From Clostridia bacterium (GTDB lineage: Bacteria > Bacillota > Clostridia > TANB77 > CAG-508), in NCBI GenBank assembly GCA_017936925.1, contig JAGBEP010000024.1, forward strand, positions 1-64,000: DNA of 64,000 bases, in the 5' to 3' direction. The notes beneath the pieces are model-generated. The model ran no database searches. It was not told where the DNA came from and saw nothing but the letters and a program-made list of their open reading frames with translations. This document shows, piece after piece, positions 37,667 through 46,602 of the stretch (position 1 is the stretch's first letter; the number at the start of each line of letters is the position of its first letter). A program made the translations under genes and the position numbers.

Positions 37667-38251
37667 TTATAATTGCAACAATATTGGTTGAATCTGTTTT
37701 CCTTCTAACGCATATTCTAATGTTCTTATTATATAATTTTGATCAAAGACTACCGAACGCGGTTTAGTTATTGGATTATCTTGTTTAAATGGTACAAAAT
37801 AATAATTTCTCATATTTAAAAGTTTTCCTATATTCATTGCATTTCCACTTAAACCATTATTTGTTGATATTGCTAATACCAGTGGATTTTCATTTCTCAA
37901 ATGAGATTTAGCAGCCATAGTTGCTGGTGTATCAATAATATCATTTGCAAGTTTAGATATAGTATTTCCTGATGCTGGAGCAATAATCATTATATCTGTC
38001 ATTTTTTTAGGTCCAATAGGTTCCGCTTCTTGAATTGAATGTATGATTTTATTTCCAGTAATTTCTTCTATCTCTTTTATAAACTTCTTAGCCTCACCAA
38101 ATTTTGTATCAAGAGAATAAGAATGATATGACATAATTGGAATCACATTTGCTTTTTCTTCCACAATTTTCTTAAGTTCAGCTATGCTTTTATTAAAAGT
38201 ACAAAAAGAACCTGTAAATACATACCCTATGTTTTTACCTTCTAATTTCAA
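37667..38251 (-). CDS. dpaB: Dipicolinate synthase subunit B
   Basis: A 194-aa flavoprotein-type subunit that, with DpaA, makes dipicolinic acid, the calcium-chelating spore solute. The start TTG 38251 is chosen because AGGAGG lies 8 nt upstream; the longer in-frame extension has no binding site. Motifs are the N-terminal GYVFTGSFCTF (flavin/phosphate loop), IMIIAPASGNTISKLAN and a C-terminal VPFKQDNP. In most spore formers dpaA directly precedes dpaB; here it does not, and dpaB stands alone with its own terminator. Confidence 0.82.
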   Translation of the reverse strand: MKLEGKNIGYVFTGSFCTFNKSIAELKKIVEEKANVIPIMSYHSYSLDTKFGEAKKFIKEIEEITGNKIIHSIQEAEPIGPKKMTDIMIIAPASGNTISKLANDIIDTPATMAAKSHLRNENPLVLAISTNNGLSGNAMNIGKLLNMRNYYFVPFKQDNPITKPRSVVFDQNYIIRTLEYALEGKQIQPILLQL

Positions 38252-38390
38252 AAATATAACCTCCTTTATTGGATGTTTTATTATATTATATGAAATTATG
38301 TAAATTTTGTTTGTATAAAAATAATACAATTAGATATTCTTTTTTCTAGAAAAATAAGTTCTATAATATTCATTCTAATTATAAAAAACA

Positions 38391-38448
38391 ATGCACTTAT
38401 TTTAACCTAACATAAAATTTAATTAACTATAGGTATAAATAAGTGCAT
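38391..38448 (-). terminator. Terminator of the rubrerythrin gene
   Basis: A perfect 12-bp stem, ATGCACTTATTT (38391-38402) with AAATAAGTGCAT (38437-38448), has a long loop. Confidence 0.6.
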
Positions 38449-38488
38449 ATCAATTGTGTTAACAATTTAAAAACTATTACTATAAATA

Positions 38489-39028
38489 TTAATAATTTTC
38501 AGCTTTAATTTCAAAGTAAGATTGTGGATGGCTACAAACAGGGCAAACAGCTGGTGCATCTTTTCCAATAACTATGTGTCCACAATTTCTACATTTCCAA
38601 ATTTTTTCTCCGTCTCTGCTGAATACTAATTCTCCTTCAACATTCTCTAATAATTTTTTATATCTTTCTTCATGTTCTTTTTCTATTTTTCCAACAGCTT
38701 CAAAAAGATATGCAATATGATCAAATCCTTCTTCTTTAGCTTCTTTAGCCATTCTGTCATACATATCAGTCCATTCGTAATTTTCGCCTTCAGCAGCTGC
38801 TTTTAAGTTTTCAGCTGTTGTTTTTATATCTCCACCTTCTAATAATTTGAACCAAATTTTTGCATGTTCTTTCTCATTATCAGCTGTTTCTTGGAATAAA
38901 GCTGCAATTTGTTCATATCCTTCTTTTTTTGCTTTACTAGCAAAGTATGTGTATTTGTTTCTTGCTTGTGACTCTCCTGCAAAAGCTTCCATTAAATTTT
39001 TTTCTGTTTTTGATCCTTTTAGTTCCAT
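38489..39028 (-). CDS. rbr: Rubrerythrin
   Basis: A 179-aa oxidative-stress protein that reduces hydrogen peroxide in anaerobes. An N-terminal ferritin-like four-helix domain holds the di-iron ligands (two ExxH pairs, NEKEHAKIW and EKEHEERY), and a C-terminal rubredoxin domain has two CxxC motifs (CRNC and CPVC). Full length, with AGGAGG-type binding site. It is a single-gene unit between terminators, supporting an anaerobic lifestyle. Confidence 0.95.
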   Translation of the reverse strand: MELKGSKTEKNLMEAFAGESQARNKYTYFASKAKKEGYEQIAALFQETADNEKEHAKIWFKLLEGGDIKTTAENLKAAAEGENYEWTDMYDRMAKEAKEEGFDHIAYLFEAVGKIEKEHEERYKKLLENVEGELVFSRDGEKIWKCRNCGHIVIGKDAPAVCPVCSHPQSYFEIKAENY

Positions 39029-39126
39029 ATTCTACTAACCTCCTCATATTTTTTTGTTTGAAACATATCATAAAAAGTAAAAAAAGTCTAGTAATCTTAA
39101 AATTATTTTTTAGATTTAGTCAATAA

Positions 39127-39166
39127 AAATGCCCTATTTAGAAGCAATATCTATTCAGAGCATTTT
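39127..39166 (-). terminator. Terminator of the CNNM/CBS gene
   Basis: AAAAATGC..CCT pairs with AGA.GCATTTTT directly downstream of the stop on the minus strand, with a small bulge. Confidence 0.6.
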
Positions 39167-39171
39167 TAAAT

Positions 39172-40491
39172 TTATTCATTATCAATCATGTATTCTGCTA
39201 CACTTTCTGCTTTACAAGCTTTTACTTTTACAATATGTTTATGTTGTACTTTCTCAATTTTATAAGTAGCATTTTCAGTCTCTATTATTTTTCCAACATC
39301 ATTTTCTGTAGGTATTCTCTCTAGTTTCTCTACTAAGTATCCAGAAAGAGTATCATAGTTTCCATTCTCCTCTATTGTTATATCTAATGCGTCTTCAACC
39401 TCATATATAGCAATATCTCCAGTAAATAAAACCGTATTATCATCAAGTTTTTTAATAGGCTCCTCTACCTCATCATATTCGTCATAAATTTCTCCAACAA
39501 TTTCCTCTAATATATCTTCCATTGTAACAATTCCAGAAGTTCCACCATATTCATCAATTACTATAGCAATTTGTTTTCTACTTTTTCTAAGTTCTGTAAA
39601 TAGTTCATTTACTGGTCTTGTTTCAGAAACAAAGTATGCATCTTTTACAAGACTTTTTATTTTTGTATTTTTATTTTTAGTAGATAATAATATGTCTTTA
39701 ATATACACAATTCCTTTAATATTATCTATATTTTCATCATATACTGGAATTCTACTATATTTCAAATTTTCTGATAATTCATCAATAACATCTGAAATTG
39801 AAGTATTCATTTCTATAGCAAATATTTGAGTTCTAGGAATCATTATTTCAGAAACAACTTTATCATTAAATTCAAATACATTGTTTATCATATTTTTTTC
39901 TTCTTCTTCAATTGTTCCTTTTTCTTTTCCGACATCAACCATCATAATGATTTCTTCTTCTGTAACAGTTTCTTCTTCTGTTTCCGAAATTCCAAACAAC
40001 TTAGAAATTAAATTCGTTGTTTTAGTTAAAAGCTTCACAAATGGTGCTGTAATTACAGATATTGCTTTTATAACACCAATCGTAGCAAATGCTATCTTTT
40101 CATAATTTTTCATTGCTAACCTTTTTGGAACCAACTCTCCAAAAATTAGTGTAAAAAATGACAATATAATAGTTATAACTACTATCGCTATATTATTCCA
40201 AACAGCAATATCAACCTGAGGAACTAACTCATTTAATAAAGGTGCTAAATTACTTGCAAATGTTTCTGAAGCAAATGCACTTGATAAAAAACCAGCAAGT
40301 GTTATTCCAATTTGAATCGTTGCTAAAAACTTACTTGGATTAACAAGCATATCTCTAATTTTTTTAGCCTTTTTGTTGCCTTCTTTAGCCTGTTTTTCTA
40401 TTTTCGCATCATTTAATGATATAAAAGCTATTTCAGATGCTGCAAAAAAAGCATTTAATAATATTAATAATACAATTACAATTAATTGCAT
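39172..40491 (-). CDS. Hemolysin C/CNNM-family membrane protein with CBS domains
   Basis: 439 aa. The N-terminal DUF21/CNNM domain has four hydrophobic segments within residues 1-165, followed by a tandem CBS pair (about 200-320, with VSEIMIPRTQIFAIE, SRIPVYDEN and ITSIVTMEDILEEIVGEI-like motifs) and a C-terminal transporter-associated CorC/HlyC domain. Family members move magnesium or resist cobalt, and the CBS pair senses nucleotides. Single-gene unit. Confidence 0.9.
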   Translation of the reverse strand: MQLIVIVLLILLNAFFAASEIAFISLNDAKIEKQAKEGNKKAKKIRDMLVNPSKFLATIQIGITLAGFLSSAFASETFASNLAPLLNELVPQVDIAVWNNIAIVVITIILSFFTLIFGELVPKRLAMKNYEKIAFATIGVIKAISVITAPFVKLLTKTTNLISKLFGISETEEETVTEEEIIMMVDVGKEKGTIEEEEKNMINNVFEFNDKVVSEIMIPRTQIFAIEMNTSISDVIDELSENLKYSRIPVYDENIDNIKGIVYIKDILLSTKNKNTKIKSLVKDAYFVSETRPVNELFTELRKSRKQIAIVIDEYGGTSGIVTMEDILEEIVGEIYDEYDEVEEPIKKLDDNTVLFTGDIAIYEVEDALDITIEENGNYDTLSGYLVEKLERIPTENDVGKIIETENATYKIEKVQHKHIVKVKACKAESVAEYMIDNE

Positions 40492-40625
40492 AATAACTTC
40501 TCCTTAGTTTTATTACTTTTGATAGTCTACCATATTGTCAAAATTTTATCAATAAATCATTTTAATAAAATATATAGTAACTATAAATCAATTTAGTATT
40601 TATTTTTTCAATTTTATCATAACAT

Positions 40626-40656
40626 AAAAAGCAAGTACTTAGAATACTTGCTTTTT
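40626..40656 (-). terminator. Terminator of the PMT glycosyltransferase gene
   Basis: AAAAAGCAAGTA (40626-40637) pairs perfectly with TACTTGCTTTTT (40645-40656). Confidence 0.85.
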
Positions 40657-40664
40657 AATTATCA

Positions 40665-42491
40665 TTAAAAACTTTCTTTTAGCATATCACGCACCTCTTG
40701 AGTAAGCCCATCATATTCCCAAGTTTCCATCCACTCAGTTTTTATAATTCGCTCTTTTTCAACTGGCATACCAGAATATACTGGATAAAAATATATGAAA
40801 AATCCTAAAAATACTATTAATAATATTGGTATAACCATATCAAAATGTTTTTTCCAAGAAGCTAACTTACTTATTATATACGGAATTGTTAACATTACAA
40901 ATGGAATTGTTACAAAAAAGTGATATATAAACATTGTTCTTTTTATTAACGCATATGGAAGCCACGTAGTAAGTATCATTATTATTAATATAAAAGCTTC
41001 TTTTTCTTTTTTTATTAGAGCATAAATCAACGTTAAAGCAGTTGCTAACATACCTATATACCATATTGCCGGATTTCCCATACAAGCTATTGTACCTATT
41101 TTTCCATCATCATATCTTGTAATATTATACCAAAGTGGTCTTTTCATAATTGGCCACTCAAACCATTTGCTTGAATAGGTATGACCGTCTTCTAGTCTTG
41201 AATGATAAGTGTACATTATTTTTTGATATTCAAGAAATGACTTAACATCAGTTATTTTTACTTTATATACTACAGTTGTTACTCCATCTTCTTCTACTAC
41301 TGAATCTATCGAAGATTCATTAAAATATGTTAACTCATCATCTTCAATAAAATATTGATACGTATATGTTAATTCATGGTTAGGATTATTTATTATAGGA
41401 ATATAACATGCTACATATATTATTATTGGAACTATTACAAATGATAATACTGACCAAGCTAAAAGCTTTACATCCATTTTTCTATCAACAATAAATTTGA
41501 CAAAATATATTATTCCCATTCCCAAACCAATATATGCAGCAGTCCATTTTGTAGACATCGCCATCCCCCAAAAAGTTCCTGATAGTAGAAGCGGAATCAT
41601 TTTTTTCTTCAAACTTTCATTACTAGAAATCTTTATATATTTCAAGAAAAATAAAAACGAAGTCAAACAAAAAAATACTAAATAAGAATCTACTGTTCCA
41701 ATTCGGGTTTGAACAAAATGCATTCCATCTAAAGCCATAATCGCAGCCGCAAATAATGCATATCTTTCTTTTTTAAACAACTCTTTTGCAATTAAATATA
41801 TAATTAATATCATTAATATTCCTGCTATATTTCCTCCTATTCTGTATGCAAAAGGAGTTACTCCGAAAAAATATGCTGGTATGGAAATTAATAATTTTCC
41901 TAATGGTGGATGAGTATATTCATATATTGGCAAATTATTTAATTGTTCATATGCTGTTCTTGGAAAATATACTTCATCAAAATATGTACTGTTCATATAT
42001 GTAGATACTTTAGGAACAAGGTCTTGTTCATCCAATAATATATTGCCTTTTTCTTCCATAGCAGTTATTGGAATTTCTTTTCCATCAATATCATACAACT
42101 TTATTTCTCCAATTACCGTTGTATCGTAATATGATTGGAACATTATATATGAATATTGTTTTCCCTCTAAATTTATAGTTCTATCATTCCATTTAAAAAC
42201 ACTATCATATAATATTTCAATCGGTTGATCATATACGTATTCGTCATAATTTTGATATTCGTTAGTGAAAAAGACAGACATGTAAGACTCATTACTTCCA
42301 GAATATATCATCACCTTATATGGAATTTGGTCAGAATCTATTTTATAAGTAAGTTGTTCATCGTTCTTTAAATGAACAAAAGTTTGAGGATTCTTCATAT
42401 TACCTAATTTATAAAAAGACACAATTGAATAAAGTAACAGTATCAGAATTAAAAATATTTTGGCTAGTTTAAATTTCTTTATTTTCTCCAT
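40665..42491 (-). CDS. PMT/GT39-type membrane glycosyltransferase
   Basis: 608 aa. A polytopic membrane protein of the dolichyl/polyprenyl-phosphate mannose-protein mannosyltransferase type. Start at ATG 42491, behind GGGGAAAAG. N-terminal membrane segment, an extracytoplasmic beta-rich domain (about 60-160) and then the catalytic loop with ATTYMNSTYFDEVYFPR-like context, the PTHPPLGK-type motif (EYTHPPLGK) and about ten membrane segments. It would use a lipid-linked sugar to glycosylate exported proteins. No in-frame CGG. Family is clear; donor and acceptor are not. Confidence 0.85.
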   Translation of the reverse strand: MEKIKKFKLAKIFLILILLLYSIVSFYKLGNMKNPQTFVHLKNDEQLTYKIDSDQIPYKVMIYSGSNESYMSVFFTNEYQNYDEYVYDQPIEILYDSVFKWNDRTINLEGKQYSYIMFQSYYDTTVIGEIKLYDIDGKEIPITAMEEKGNILLDEQDLVPKVSTYMNSTYFDEVYFPRTAYEQLNNLPIYEYTHPPLGKLLISIPAYFFGVTPFAYRIGGNIAGILMILIIYLIAKELFKKERYALFAAAIMALDGMHFVQTRIGTVDSYLVFFCLTSFLFFLKYIKISSNESLKKKMIPLLLSGTFWGMAMSTKWTAAYIGLGMGIIYFVKFIVDRKMDVKLLAWSVLSFVIVPIIIYVACYIPIINNPNHELTYTYQYFIEDDELTYFNESSIDSVVEEDGVTTVVYKVKITDVKSFLEYQKIMYTYHSRLEDGHTYSSKWFEWPIMKRPLWYNITRYDDGKIGTIACMGNPAIWYIGMLATALTLIYALIKKEKEAFILIIMILTTWLPYALIKRTMFIYHFFVTIPFVMLTIPYIISKLASWKKHFDMVIPILLIVFLGFFIYFYPVYSGMPVEKERIIKTEWMETWEYDGLTQEVRDMLKESF

Positions 42492-42514
42492 TTTCTTTTC
42501 CCCTAATAAAATAA

Positions 42515-42548
42515 ATATGCATCTTAATATCAAAATCAAGATGCATAT
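42515..42548 (-). terminator. Terminator between the Gld-type operon and the PMT gene
   Basis: ATATGCATCTT (42515-42525) pairs perfectly with AAGATGCATAT (42538-42548) downstream of the GldG-like gene. Confidence 0.75.
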
Positions 42549-42555
42549 AAAAGAT

Positions 42556-44073
42556 TTATTTTAGTTTACGTCTATTTAGCCATACACAAATACCTAATGC
42601 TGCTATTGCAAATGGTACAGCATAAATTACTATTCTTACCACTTTATCTTTTTCTTCTGTTGCCACAAATGGTGTATCTGACTGTGATTTTCTAATTGAG
42701 TATAATTCTCCTCTATTTCCTGCAAATGCAAATGAATTTAATATTACATCAGAATTATAAGCTATTATAGGATACTCGCCATCTAATGAATTATCTGAGA
42801 AAGATGAAGTAGATGCAATAATAACTGCTCTAGATTCGTCACCTGATTCAACCATCTTTTGAACTGCAGCTGCAGTTACATAATATCCATCTTCATTTTC
42901 TTCAAGCTTTTTTCCACTCAAATCTGCTACATATGATTCAGTAGATGTTGTTAATATTGGTGAAGCAGTAATATTTTCTGTAGCCATTCTTTCAGTATCC
43001 AATTCTAACATTCCAGGTGCAACTAATAATGGTGTAACTGATTTTGAATTATAAAGTACTTTTGTTATTTCATGATCTGAAGCTACTTCAGCTTGATATA
43101 CTAAATTATACCCTGATATTTGATTGTCCTCACTTCCATCAACAACTAACTTATTAGGCATTGATATCGCATATTCATCAAGAATTTTTTGGAAATTTGG
43201 ATATGAAATTGTTGTATCAACATAATTTATATCATTTGTAATTATTATATCTCCACCCTTTTCGATATAATCACAAATTGCATTAGCTTCTGCCTCTGTA
43301 AAGTCTGTTTGAATTCCCATAATTGCTAATATATCACAATCTTCTGGAATTGTAGGATTTGAAACTATATTAAATGAATCAACTTCATAATATTCTTCAG
43401 ATAAATAAGCACTTAAATAATATATTCCACCTGATAAAGTATAAGTAGTTCTACCTTCAACAAAATATACTTTTGTTGATTCTGTGCTTGCCAAATTAAC
43501 AATTGCATTTGTTAATTTCTGTTCTGCTAAATCTACTACATTATAACTATCATCGTACGTATATAAATCACCACTACTGATATATGATGTTCTACCATCT
43601 GATGCTATTCCTATAATTTGAGGATAATCTGTTTCCAATGAATATTTAGAAATCTTTTCAGCATCATCTGAAGAAATTATTTCATATTTTATCTTATCAT
43701 TTTGAGCTTGATATTGTTTCAATAAATCTACTACTTCTGAGCCTTCATCATATTGCCATAAATAAAATGTCATTTCTTTTTCAATATTTTTAGCAATACT
43801 TTTAGATTGATCAGTTAATGTATGCAATTTTCCAGATGTCAAATCTATTTGAGCTAACGGAATATTAGTTACCCATAAGTTTACAACTAAATATACTGCA
43901 ATCAATATAGCAACTAAAATTATCATTTTTGAAGTATCTTTTATAAAATATTCCTTAGCAGTTTTTCCTGCTATTTTTACTTTTTCTTTAAAAGGTTTTT
44001 TATTTGCAAGCTTTTCCTTTTCTGCATTCATTTTCTTTAAAAGCTTTTTTTCTTTTTTTTCATTTTTTTTCAT
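42556..44073 (-). CDS. GldG-like ABC-associated extracytoplasmic protein
   Basis: 505 aa. Lys-rich cytoplasmic N-terminus, a membrane segment (about residues 50-75), a large extracytoplasmic domain with the GldG/ABC-auxiliary pattern (TLTDQSKSIAKNI, VYFVEGRTTYTLSGG, ADLSGKK) and a C-terminal membrane segment followed by a short basic tail. It is the third gene of an ATPase-permease-auxiliary operon. In Bacteroidetes this set supports gliding; in Firmicutes the same set is of unknown role. Follows the permease after 36 nt. Confidence 0.82.
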   Translation of the reverse strand: MKKNEKKEKKLLKKMNAEKEKLANKKPFKEKVKIAGKTAKEYFIKDTSKMIILVAILIAVYLVVNLWVTNIPLAQIDLTSGKLHTLTDQSKSIAKNIEKEMTFYLWQYDEGSEVVDLLKQYQAQNDKIKYEIISSDDAEKISKYSLETDYPQIIGIASDGRTSYISSGDLYTYDDSYNVVDLAEQKLTNAIVNLASTESTKVYFVEGRTTYTLSGGIYYLSAYLSEEYYEVDSFNIVSNPTIPEDCDILAIMGIQTDFTEAEANAICDYIEKGGDIIITNDINYVDTTISYPNFQKILDEYAISMPNKLVVDGSEDNQISGYNLVYQAEVASDHEITKVLYNSKSVTPLLVAPGMLELDTERMATENITASPILTTSTESYVADLSGKKLEENEDGYYVTAAAVQKMVESGDESRAVIIASTSSFSDNSLDGEYPIIAYNSDVILNSFAFAGNRGELYSIRKSQSDTPFVATEEKDKVVRIVIYAVPFAIAALGICVWLNRRKLK

Positions 44074-44109
44074 TTTTGTATCTAATCCCTTCCTATTATT
44101 TTTTATATA

Positions 44110-44790
44110 CTATTTTACGCTTTTCCTTCTTTGCAAAACAATTATCGTAAGAAAAGTAAATAAGAATATAAATGTTCCATATCCTACTACTTCTTTTAAA
44201 GAAATAATTCCTTGTGGAAATTTTTGATACATCTGAGTTAATGAAAACATTTGAATAATACCTTCATATGATGTTAAAAATTGAATTATTAAGAAAAATC
44301 CTATTGATATTACAGCAGCAATAACTTGATTTTCTGTAATAGATGATGCAAACATACCAAATGATATATATGCCATAGAAAGCAACATAAAACCTAACAT
44401 AGCAACTACTGGTTCAACAAGACTAACTTTTCCAAACTTAGATAATATTCCATAATATATAAACATTAATAAACAAGCTACCAAAGCTACTATAGTAGCT
44501 GCAAAAAATTTTCCTAATACTATACTAATAATACTTTTTGGAGATGTCATCAATAATTGATCTGTTCCAGTTTTTTTCTCTTCTGCAAACATTCTCATAG
44601 TAATTACTGGTATTAAGAAAGTTAATACTACTGTACTATCCCACACTACATATTCAAAATGTAATGACCCTTGAATAAAAGTATAATTATAGAATACAAA
44701 ACTAACTACTGCTAAAAACAAGGCAATAAATACGTATCCTATCGGTGTATAAAAATAAGATTTTAATTCTTTTTTTAGTACTGCAAACAT
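44110..44790 (-). CDS. ABC transporter permease, GldF/ABC-2 type
   Basis: A 226-aa polytopic protein with six predicted membrane segments and the ABC-2 pattern (FYTPIGYVFIALFL at the start; ITMRMFAEEKKTGTDQLLMTSP after the second segment). Its start overlaps the ATPase stop by one base (TAATG), so translation is coupled. Part of the Gld-type set with the upstream ATPase and the downstream auxiliary protein. Confidence 0.88.
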   Translation of the reverse strand: MFAVLKKELKSYFYTPIGYVFIALFLAVVSFVFYNYTFIQGSLHFEYVVWDSTVVLTFLIPVITMRMFAEEKKTGTDQLLMTSPKSIISIVLGKFFAATIVALVACLLMFIYYGILSKFGKVSLVEPVVAMLGFMLLSMAYISFGMFASSITENQVIAAVISIGFFLIIQFLTSYEGIIQMFSLTQMYQKFPQGIISLKEVVGYGTFIFLFTFLTIIVLQRRKSVK

Positions 44791-45824
44791 TATTTTTTAC
44801 CTCCTTTTGCTTTTTTAGAAGTTTTCTTTTTTTCTACTTTTGGCTCTTTTTTCTCTTTTTTTGTTTCTTCTTTTTCAGGTATACTAGATATCTTTCCTTC
44901 CGTTATTTTTAAGAAAGCATCTTCTAAGCTAGTTTCTTTCTTTTTCATCTCTATAATAGTAATATCTTTAGCAACACATTCCTTAAATAATTTTTTTCTA
45001 ATATCTTCTTTTCCTTCATAAATTAAAGAATATAACTTGCCAGTTTTTTCTTCTCTTATAAGTTTAATCTCTTTTATTTCTTTTAACGATTTCTTTATCT
45101 CATTTAGTTCTGAATTTTCTTCTTCAACAGTTATTAGTATTTCTGTTTGTTCTGATTCAGCTTGAGATTCGATGTTTTCTGTGTCACCAATTTTTATAAT
45201 TTTACCTTTGTTAATAATTATTATTTTATTGCACATTTGATTAATTTCACTTAAAATATGTGAACTAATTAAAATAGTATGTTTTTTTCCAAGTTCTTTT
45301 ATTAAACTTCTTATTTCTATTACTTGCTTAGGATCTAATCCTACTGTAGGTTCATCTAGGATTAATATAGGAGGATTTCCTACTAGAGCTCCTGCCAAAC
45401 TTACTCTTTGTCTATATCCTCTAGACAAATTTCTAATTAATTTTGATTGTACCTCTGTAAGTCCAGTAGCCTTTAATACTCTTTCTATTTCAGCTTTTTT
45501 TTCTTTTCTTTTAATAAGTTTTAAATCAGCTAAATAACTAATAAATTCTTTTACTGTTAGTTCCAAGTATAATGGTACATTTTCTGGCATATATCCTATC
45601 TCTTTTTTAGCCTTTTTTGGTTTTTGATTAATATCATATCCATTTACAATGATTTTTCCTCTTGTTGGTTCAATATATCCTGTAATCATGTTCATTGTAG
45701 TAGATTTACCCGCACCATTAGGGCCTAGAAAACCAACGACTTCGCCATCTTCAATTTTAAAGCTAATATCATCTACAGCTTTAAAGTCATTGTACTTTTT
45801 AGTAACATTTTGTAGCTCTATCAA
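44790..45824 (-). CDS. ABC transporter ATPase, GldA type
   Basis: 344 aa. A standard ABC domain (residues 1-230): Walker A GPNGAGKST, Q-loop IGYMPEN, signature LSRGYRQRV, Walker B LILDEPTVGLDP and the H-loop ISSH. It is followed by a C-terminal extension and a Lys-rich tail (KKEKKEPKVEKKKTSKKAKGGKK). First gene of the Gld-type operon. Drives the membrane part encoded downstream. Confidence 0.92.
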   Translation of the reverse strand: MIELQNVTKKYNDFKAVDDISFKIEDGEVVGFLGPNGAGKSTTMNMITGYIEPTRGKIIVNGYDINQKPKKAKKEIGYMPENVPLYLELTVKEFISYLADLKLIKRKEKKAEIERVLKATGLTEVQSKLIRNLSRGYRQRVSLAGALVGNPPILILDEPTVGLDPKQVIEIRSLIKELGKKHTILISSHILSEINQMCNKIIIINKGKIIKIGDTENIESQAESEQTEILITVEEENSELNEIKKSLKEIKEIKLIREEKTGKLYSLIYEGKEDIRKKLFKECVAKDITIIEMKKKETSLEDAFLKITEGKISSIPEKEETKKEKKEPKVEKKKTSKKAKGGKK

Positions 45825-45921
45825 TTTCTTTTCCTCCTTATATATTTGTGTTTTATAGTATATTGATATTTCAACATTCCAATGCGATTGTATTATTGAA
45901 ACATTAAAATAAAATTAAAAA

Positions 45922-46584
45922 CTAATTTATTTTTGCAATTAAAGCTTTAATTTTTATTCCCTGACTAGAAAACATTTCTTCATGTTCTGTTCTAATATCT
46001 TCAAAAATCATATCATTATAAAGATCATAAGTTTTTTTTACAATTTTAAAATTCGATTCTTTAAAATATTCTAAGCTTTCATTGAATAACTCATCATCAT
46101 CTGTTTTAAAATATATTTCGCCTTTTTCTTTATTTAAAAATTGTTTATAATTTTCTAACTGTCTCGTATGTGTTAAACGTCTTTTTTTATGTTTTCCTCT
46201 AGGCCAAGGATTACAAAAATTTATATAAATTCTATCTATCTCATCTTTAGAAGAGAAAATATCCAATATTCTTTCTGCATTCATCCTTATTAACAATAAA
46301 TTATTTATCTCTAATCCTTTTTCTTTGTATATAGTTTCTATATTTCTTTTAGATAATCCAAGCATAGCTTCTATCATATCAGCAGCAATATAATTTATTT
46401 CTGTATGTGAGCTAGCAAGCTCAGCAATAAAGCTACCTTTTCCACAACCAATTTCTAAATAAATAGGAGCCTTTTTATTTTCAAATGATTCTTTCCATTT
46501 GTCTTTATTTATACTTGGATCATCTATATAAAATTTTGCTTCTTCTAATTCTTGCTTTGCCCAAGGTCTTCTTCTAATTCTCAT
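45922..46584 (-). CDS. trmB: tRNA (guanine-N7)-methyltransferase
   Basis: A 220-aa SAM-dependent enzyme that methylates G46 of tRNA. Motifs: LEIGCGKGSF (SAM loop, about residue 50), IAADMIEAML, and the active-site stretch NFCNPWPRGKHKKRRL. Full length, native codon use. It precedes the Gld-type operon by about 100 nt and follows vanW by 18 nt, so it may share the vanW transcript. Confidence 0.93.
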   Translation of the reverse strand: MRIRRRPWAKQELEEAKFYIDDPSINKDKWKESFENKKAPIYLEIGCGKGSFIAELASSHTEINYIAADMIEAMLGLSKRNIETIYKEKGLEINNLLLIRMNAERILDIFSSKDEIDRIYINFCNPWPRGKHKKRRLTHTRQLENYKQFLNKEKGEIYFKTDDDELFNESLEYFKESNFKIVKKTYDLYNDMIFEDIRTEHEEMFSSQGIKIKALIAKIN

Positions 46585-46602
46585 ATATTTTCCTTCTTTT
46601 CT

